A stretch of 64,000 nucleotides of DNA, from the NCBI RefSeq assembly GCF_008973665.1, contig NZ_WACP01000006.1:124001-188000 (forward strand), written 5' to 3'. The position numbers were made by a program, and so were the translations under genes. The notes beneath the pieces are model-generated. The model had not been told where the DNA came from. It was given only the letters and a program-made list of their open reading frames with translations, and made no database searches. This stretch comes from Paenibacillus tengchongensis. GTDB taxonomy: Bacteria; Bacillota; Bacilli; Paenibacillales; Paenibacillaceae. Of this stretch, positions 62,164-64,000 are shown in pieces (the stretch's first letter is position 1; every line of letters begins with the position of its first letter).

Positions 62164-62598
62164 ATGAAATTGAAACGCGTACTGATGATTGTAATGGCTT
62201 TCACCCTGTTTTTTGCCGTAACGACACCGGATTTTGCGGATGCGAAACGCGGCGGCTTTAAATCCGGCACGCGGAGCTTCACCACGACTCCGAAGAAATC
62301 AACGACAGACAGCGTGAAACCAAACGATAGCAGCAGAGGCACCACATCCACCGGTGCAGCGGCCACAACCGCGAACCGCGGATTCTTCAGCGGCGGCGGC
62401 CTGATGAAAGGCCTGATGATCGGCGGAATCGCCGGCATGCTCTTCGGCGGAATGTTCGCCGGCATGGGCGCCTTTGGCAACATTCTGGGACTGGCCATCA
62501 ACCTGCTGGCCATCTATCTGGTCTTCATGCTCGTAATGTCCTTTATCCGCAGCCGCCAGCAGCGGCGCAAATGGCAGGAAAGGGATGACCGTTACTGA
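62164..62598 (+). CDS. Secreted or membrane protein with Gly-rich transmembrane hairpin
   Basis: 144 aa from ATG 62164; AGGAGGG lies 12 nt upstream. A signal peptide-like segment (residues 3-25, ending PDFADAKRGG) is followed by a Thr/Ser/Lys-rich region. A Gly/Met-rich helix (GGLMKGLMIGGIAGMLFGGMF) and a second helix (ILGLAINLLAIYLVFMLVMSF) end in a basic tail. The last base of its stop is the first base of the next gene (TGATG), so they are coupled. This Gly-rich double-helix form resembles Tim44-like or import-type membrane proteins, but no function is certain. Confidence 0.85.
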   Translation: MKLKRVLMIVMAFTLFFAVTTPDFADAKRGGFKSGTRSFTTTPKKSTTDSVKPNDSSRGTTSTGAAATTANRGFFSGGGLMKGLMIGGIAGMLFGGMFAGMGAFGNILGLAINLLAIYLVFMLVMSFIRSRQQRRKWQERDDRY

Positions 62599-62885
62599 TG
62601 GCAGCAACCGTTCTGAGCATGGACGAAATTATTAACGCCGTATGTCTGCATATGGCGGAGCGCAAGGGCGTGCGTGTCCAGGAGGTTCAGGTCGAGCTGA
62701 GCTGGGATGAAGATACCGGCTATACCGCCGAGGTCTGGATTCAGGGACGCAGCCAATATTTAGTGGAATCGAATCTGAACGAAGCGATCCTCCGCTATCT
62801 GCACAGCGAGTACGGCATCCGTGCTTACCGCGAGAATGTGCGGCTGGAGCTGGACGAAGAAATTACGGCAGTGGTGACCACATAA
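62598..62885 (+). CDS. YxcD-like protein (DUF2653)
   Basis: 95 aa. Consistent with the DUF2653 family: SMDEIINAVCLHMAERKGV at the N-terminus, then VQVELSWDEDTGYTAEVW and ILRYLHSEYGIRAYRENVRL. Soluble alpha/beta protein of unknown function, translated together with the preceding membrane protein. A terminator follows. Confidence 0.85.
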   Translation: MAATVLSMDEIINAVCLHMAERKGVRVQEVQVELSWDEDTGYTAEVWIQGRSQYLVESNLNEAILRYLHSEYGIRAYRENVRLELDEEITAVVTT

Positions 62886-62898
62886 AGATAGGTTAAGG

Positions 62899-62930
62899 AA
62901 AAAGGGACAGCCTGACGGCTGTCCCTTTTT
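62899..62930. terminator. Terminator after the DUF2653 gene
   Basis: AAAAAGGGACAGCC-TGAC-GGCTGTCCCTTTTT, a perfect 14-bp stem, usable in both directions (also for the small minus-strand genes to the right). Confidence 0.92.
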
Positions 62931-62962
62931 GGATACGTTGCTGTGTTTTGTATAGAACCAAC

Positions 62963-63061
62963 CTAATTTACTACTACATAATAGAATCCGAGGATGAAGA
63001 TGCACATGGTGGAAGCAACGGACAGCAAGGTGAAAAACCGGTTCCAGTTATAGTTCTTCAT
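62963..63061 (-). CDS. Possible 32-residue membrane peptide overlapping the Cse60-like gene
   Basis: ATG 63061 to the stop at 62963. The peptide reads KNYNWNRFFTLLSVASTM and continues into a membrane helix (CIFILGFYYVVVN), so it is a single-pass mini-protein with a short polar start. It overlaps the end of the Cse60-like gene by 14 nt in another frame, consistent with coupled translation. No separate strong ribosome site is seen. It could be real or chance. Confidence 0.4.
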   Translation of the reverse strand: MKNYNWNRFFTLLSVASTMCIFILGFYYVVVN

Positions 63062-63242
63062 TCGTTCTGTACACCACCAAAATTGTGCTCCGCTGATGCT
63101 CGGAACCGTCGCGGGCCGCCTTAACCACCGAGCCATAGCAAACGTTGACCACCTGCTCCTCACGAAGCGTCTTCAGAAACTCATTGGCCGTATTGACGGC
63201 ATAGGAGTTATCCGCATCCACAAACTCTTTGACCTGAATCAT
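63048..63242 (-). CDS. Cse60-like sporulation protein
   Basis: 64 aa from ATG 63242 with AAAGGAG 6 nt upstream. It resembles B. subtilis Cse60, a small protein of the mother-cell sporulation regulon: MIQVKEFVDADNSYAVNTAN, then NEFLKTLREEQVVNV and a C-terminal ILVVYR. Ten codons further upstream are open but precede the ribosome site. The upstream promoter looks like sigma-A rather than sigma-E. Confidence 0.75.
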   Translation of the reverse strand: MIQVKEFVDADNSYAVNTANEFLKTLREEQVVNVCYGSVVKAARDGSEHQRSTILVVYRTNEEL

Positions 63243-63322
63243 GTTCTTCTCCTTTGGCTGGAAAGCCTTCACAAATAGTAAGGCACCCCGCAGACTACCG
63301 CGAAATGCCCAAATTTCAGTCT

Positions 63323-63351
63323 ATCTTAACACCCGGTGTAAGCAGGGTCAA
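63323..63351 (-). promoter_or_regulatory. Promoter of the Cse60-like gene
   Basis: On the minus strand TTGACC (63351-63346), a 17-nt spacer and TAAGAT (63328-63323). The predicted start is about 75 nt before the ATG. Confidence 0.6.
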
Positions 63352-63567
63352 TAGCTTTTTTCATAATATTTCACATTTTTTCATTTACCAGTGTTCAATT
63401 AGAGCCCATATTCCGGATACATCAGCTATAAAAATATTGCGTAACTGTTCCCTTACCGTCCGCGATCTCCACTTCGGCATACGCAAATAAGAACGTATTT
63501 TGGGGGCTAAAAACAAAGAACCCGCGCTAGACGCGGGCTCTCACGGGAAAGCTAAATATTTGAACAG
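63352..63567. other. Gene-free stretch with a terminator
   Basis: Apart from the terminator at 63508-63540 I see no gene, RNA or repeat here. Together with the promoter part at 63243-63351 it makes a 325-nt gap. Confidence 0.6.
63508..63540 (-). terminator. Terminator after the Sm-like paralogue
   Basis: Minus-strand hairpin GAGCCCGCG-TCTA-GCGCGGGTTC, followed by TTTGTTTTT, 28 nt after the stop of the gene at 63568. Confidence 0.9.
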
Positions 63568-63921
63568 CTACAACAACGAAATGGCCAGCAGCTCATACAG
63601 CACCAGCGGCAGGATGGCATTACCGCTTACCGGGCCCGGATATGGATACGGCGGATAGGGGTACGGCTTGTAATAGGGGTTGTAGAATCCCCGGACCTGG
63701 TCGGTGCTGACCGTAATGAACAGGTACACATTTTTGCTGTCCATGCCGGCAAGAATACCTTCATGCGTATTCCCGTCATGCGTCTGTACTTTTACTTTGT
63801 GGTTCAGGTACGGCTTGCAGGTCTGGTGCAGCGTATTGCGGACATGGTGATAATGCCTGGCGGCATCGGGGTCTGCCTGATAAATCATCGAAGCCCGCAC
63901 ATCTGGAGAATAAATCGACAT
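63568..63921 (-). CDS. Small Sm-like family protein with hydrophobic tail (paralogue of 52840-53088)
   Basis: 117 aa from ATG 63921; GGAGG is 10 nt upstream. Residues 1-50 are helical and His/Tyr-rich (AARHYHHVRNTLHQ). The core VKVQTHDGNTHEGILAGMDS-KNVYLF matches the other copy. A Tyr/Pro-rich segment (YYKPYPYPPYPYPGP) and a hydrophobic C-terminus (LPLVLYELLAISLL) follow. Such proteins occur in several copies in spore formers; a spore or coat role is possible but not shown. The longer frame upstream has no ribosome site. Confidence 0.75.
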   Translation of the reverse strand: MSIYSPDVRASMIYQADPDAARHYHHVRNTLHQTCKPYLNHKVKVQTHDGNTHEGILAGMDSKNVYLFITVSTDQVRGFYNPYYKPYPYPPYPYPGPVSGNAILPLVLYELLAISLL

Positions 63922-64000
63922 GATTATTGAACCTCCGAGAAAATCGATTTTGCTCCATTCTATGCGGATGCCCATCAGATGGTGCACTCCTCGCCCCGCT

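Overview
The window looks like chromosome of a Paenibacillus-type endospore-forming Firmicute. The gene order follows the Bacillus subtilis rimM/trmD-rplS-lepB-rbgA-rnhB-ylqG-ylqH-sucCD-dprA-topA-trmFO-hslVU-fla/che neighbourhood, ribosome binding sites are strong (AGGAGG type), and a Cse60-like sporulation protein is present. Base composition is moderately GC-rich. Nearly everything is transcribed on the minus strand, so the text below reads from high to low coordinates.

Right arm (about 64000-51100): two small proteins of a family with an Sm-like HDG...EG...NVYL motif, a Cse60-like protein, a DUF2653 protein with a membrane partner, beta-carbonic anhydrase (plus strand), M32 carboxypeptidase and a hemolysin III family membrane protein. 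Then comes the translation/secretion operon ylxM-ffh-rpsP-khpA-rimM-trmD. Next is a gene-poor stretch (54717-53500) with a terminated, structured RNA that has no downstream gene, a 38-codon ORF and tRNA-Pro(GGG). A lipoprotein, a zinc-ribbon membrane protein, rplS, lepB, rbgA and rnhB follow.

Middle (about 48060-31400): a FliK-like protein (ylqG) coupled to a stand-alone FlhB C-terminal domain (ylqH) and yraN; a zinc ribbon protein; a phosphoesterase; comM; the divergent ohrR/ohr peroxide pair; sucCD with a structured leader; dprA; topA; trmFO; hslV; hslU. The xerC and codY genes that B. subtilis carries here are missing. The xerC slot holds three tandem copies of a 64-bp repeat.

Left arm (31018-1): one fla/che operon of about 31 kb and 36 genes, running flgB-flgC-fliE-fliF-fliG-fliH-fliI-fliJ-motE-fliK-flgD-TIGR02530-flgE-swrD-fliL-fliM-fliY-cheY-fliO-fliP-fliQ-fliR-flhB-flhA-flhF-flhG-cheB-cheA-cheW-cheC-cheD-(membrane protein)-sigD-fapA-(102 aa)-(coiled-coil protein, cut by the window edge). 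It encodes the basal body, C-ring, export apparatus, hook, most of the chemotaxis signalling core (no cheR here) and the flagellar sigma factor. Many genes overlap by 1-14 nt, and about ten have non-ATG starts. The clearest case is flhA, whose Shine-Dalgarno and homology both point to an ATA start codon.

The observations most worth following up are the orphan structured RNA at 53924-54079, the paired FliK-like/FlhB-CC genes outside the flagellar operon, the flhA ATA start, and the 64-bp tandem repeat in the xerC slot.
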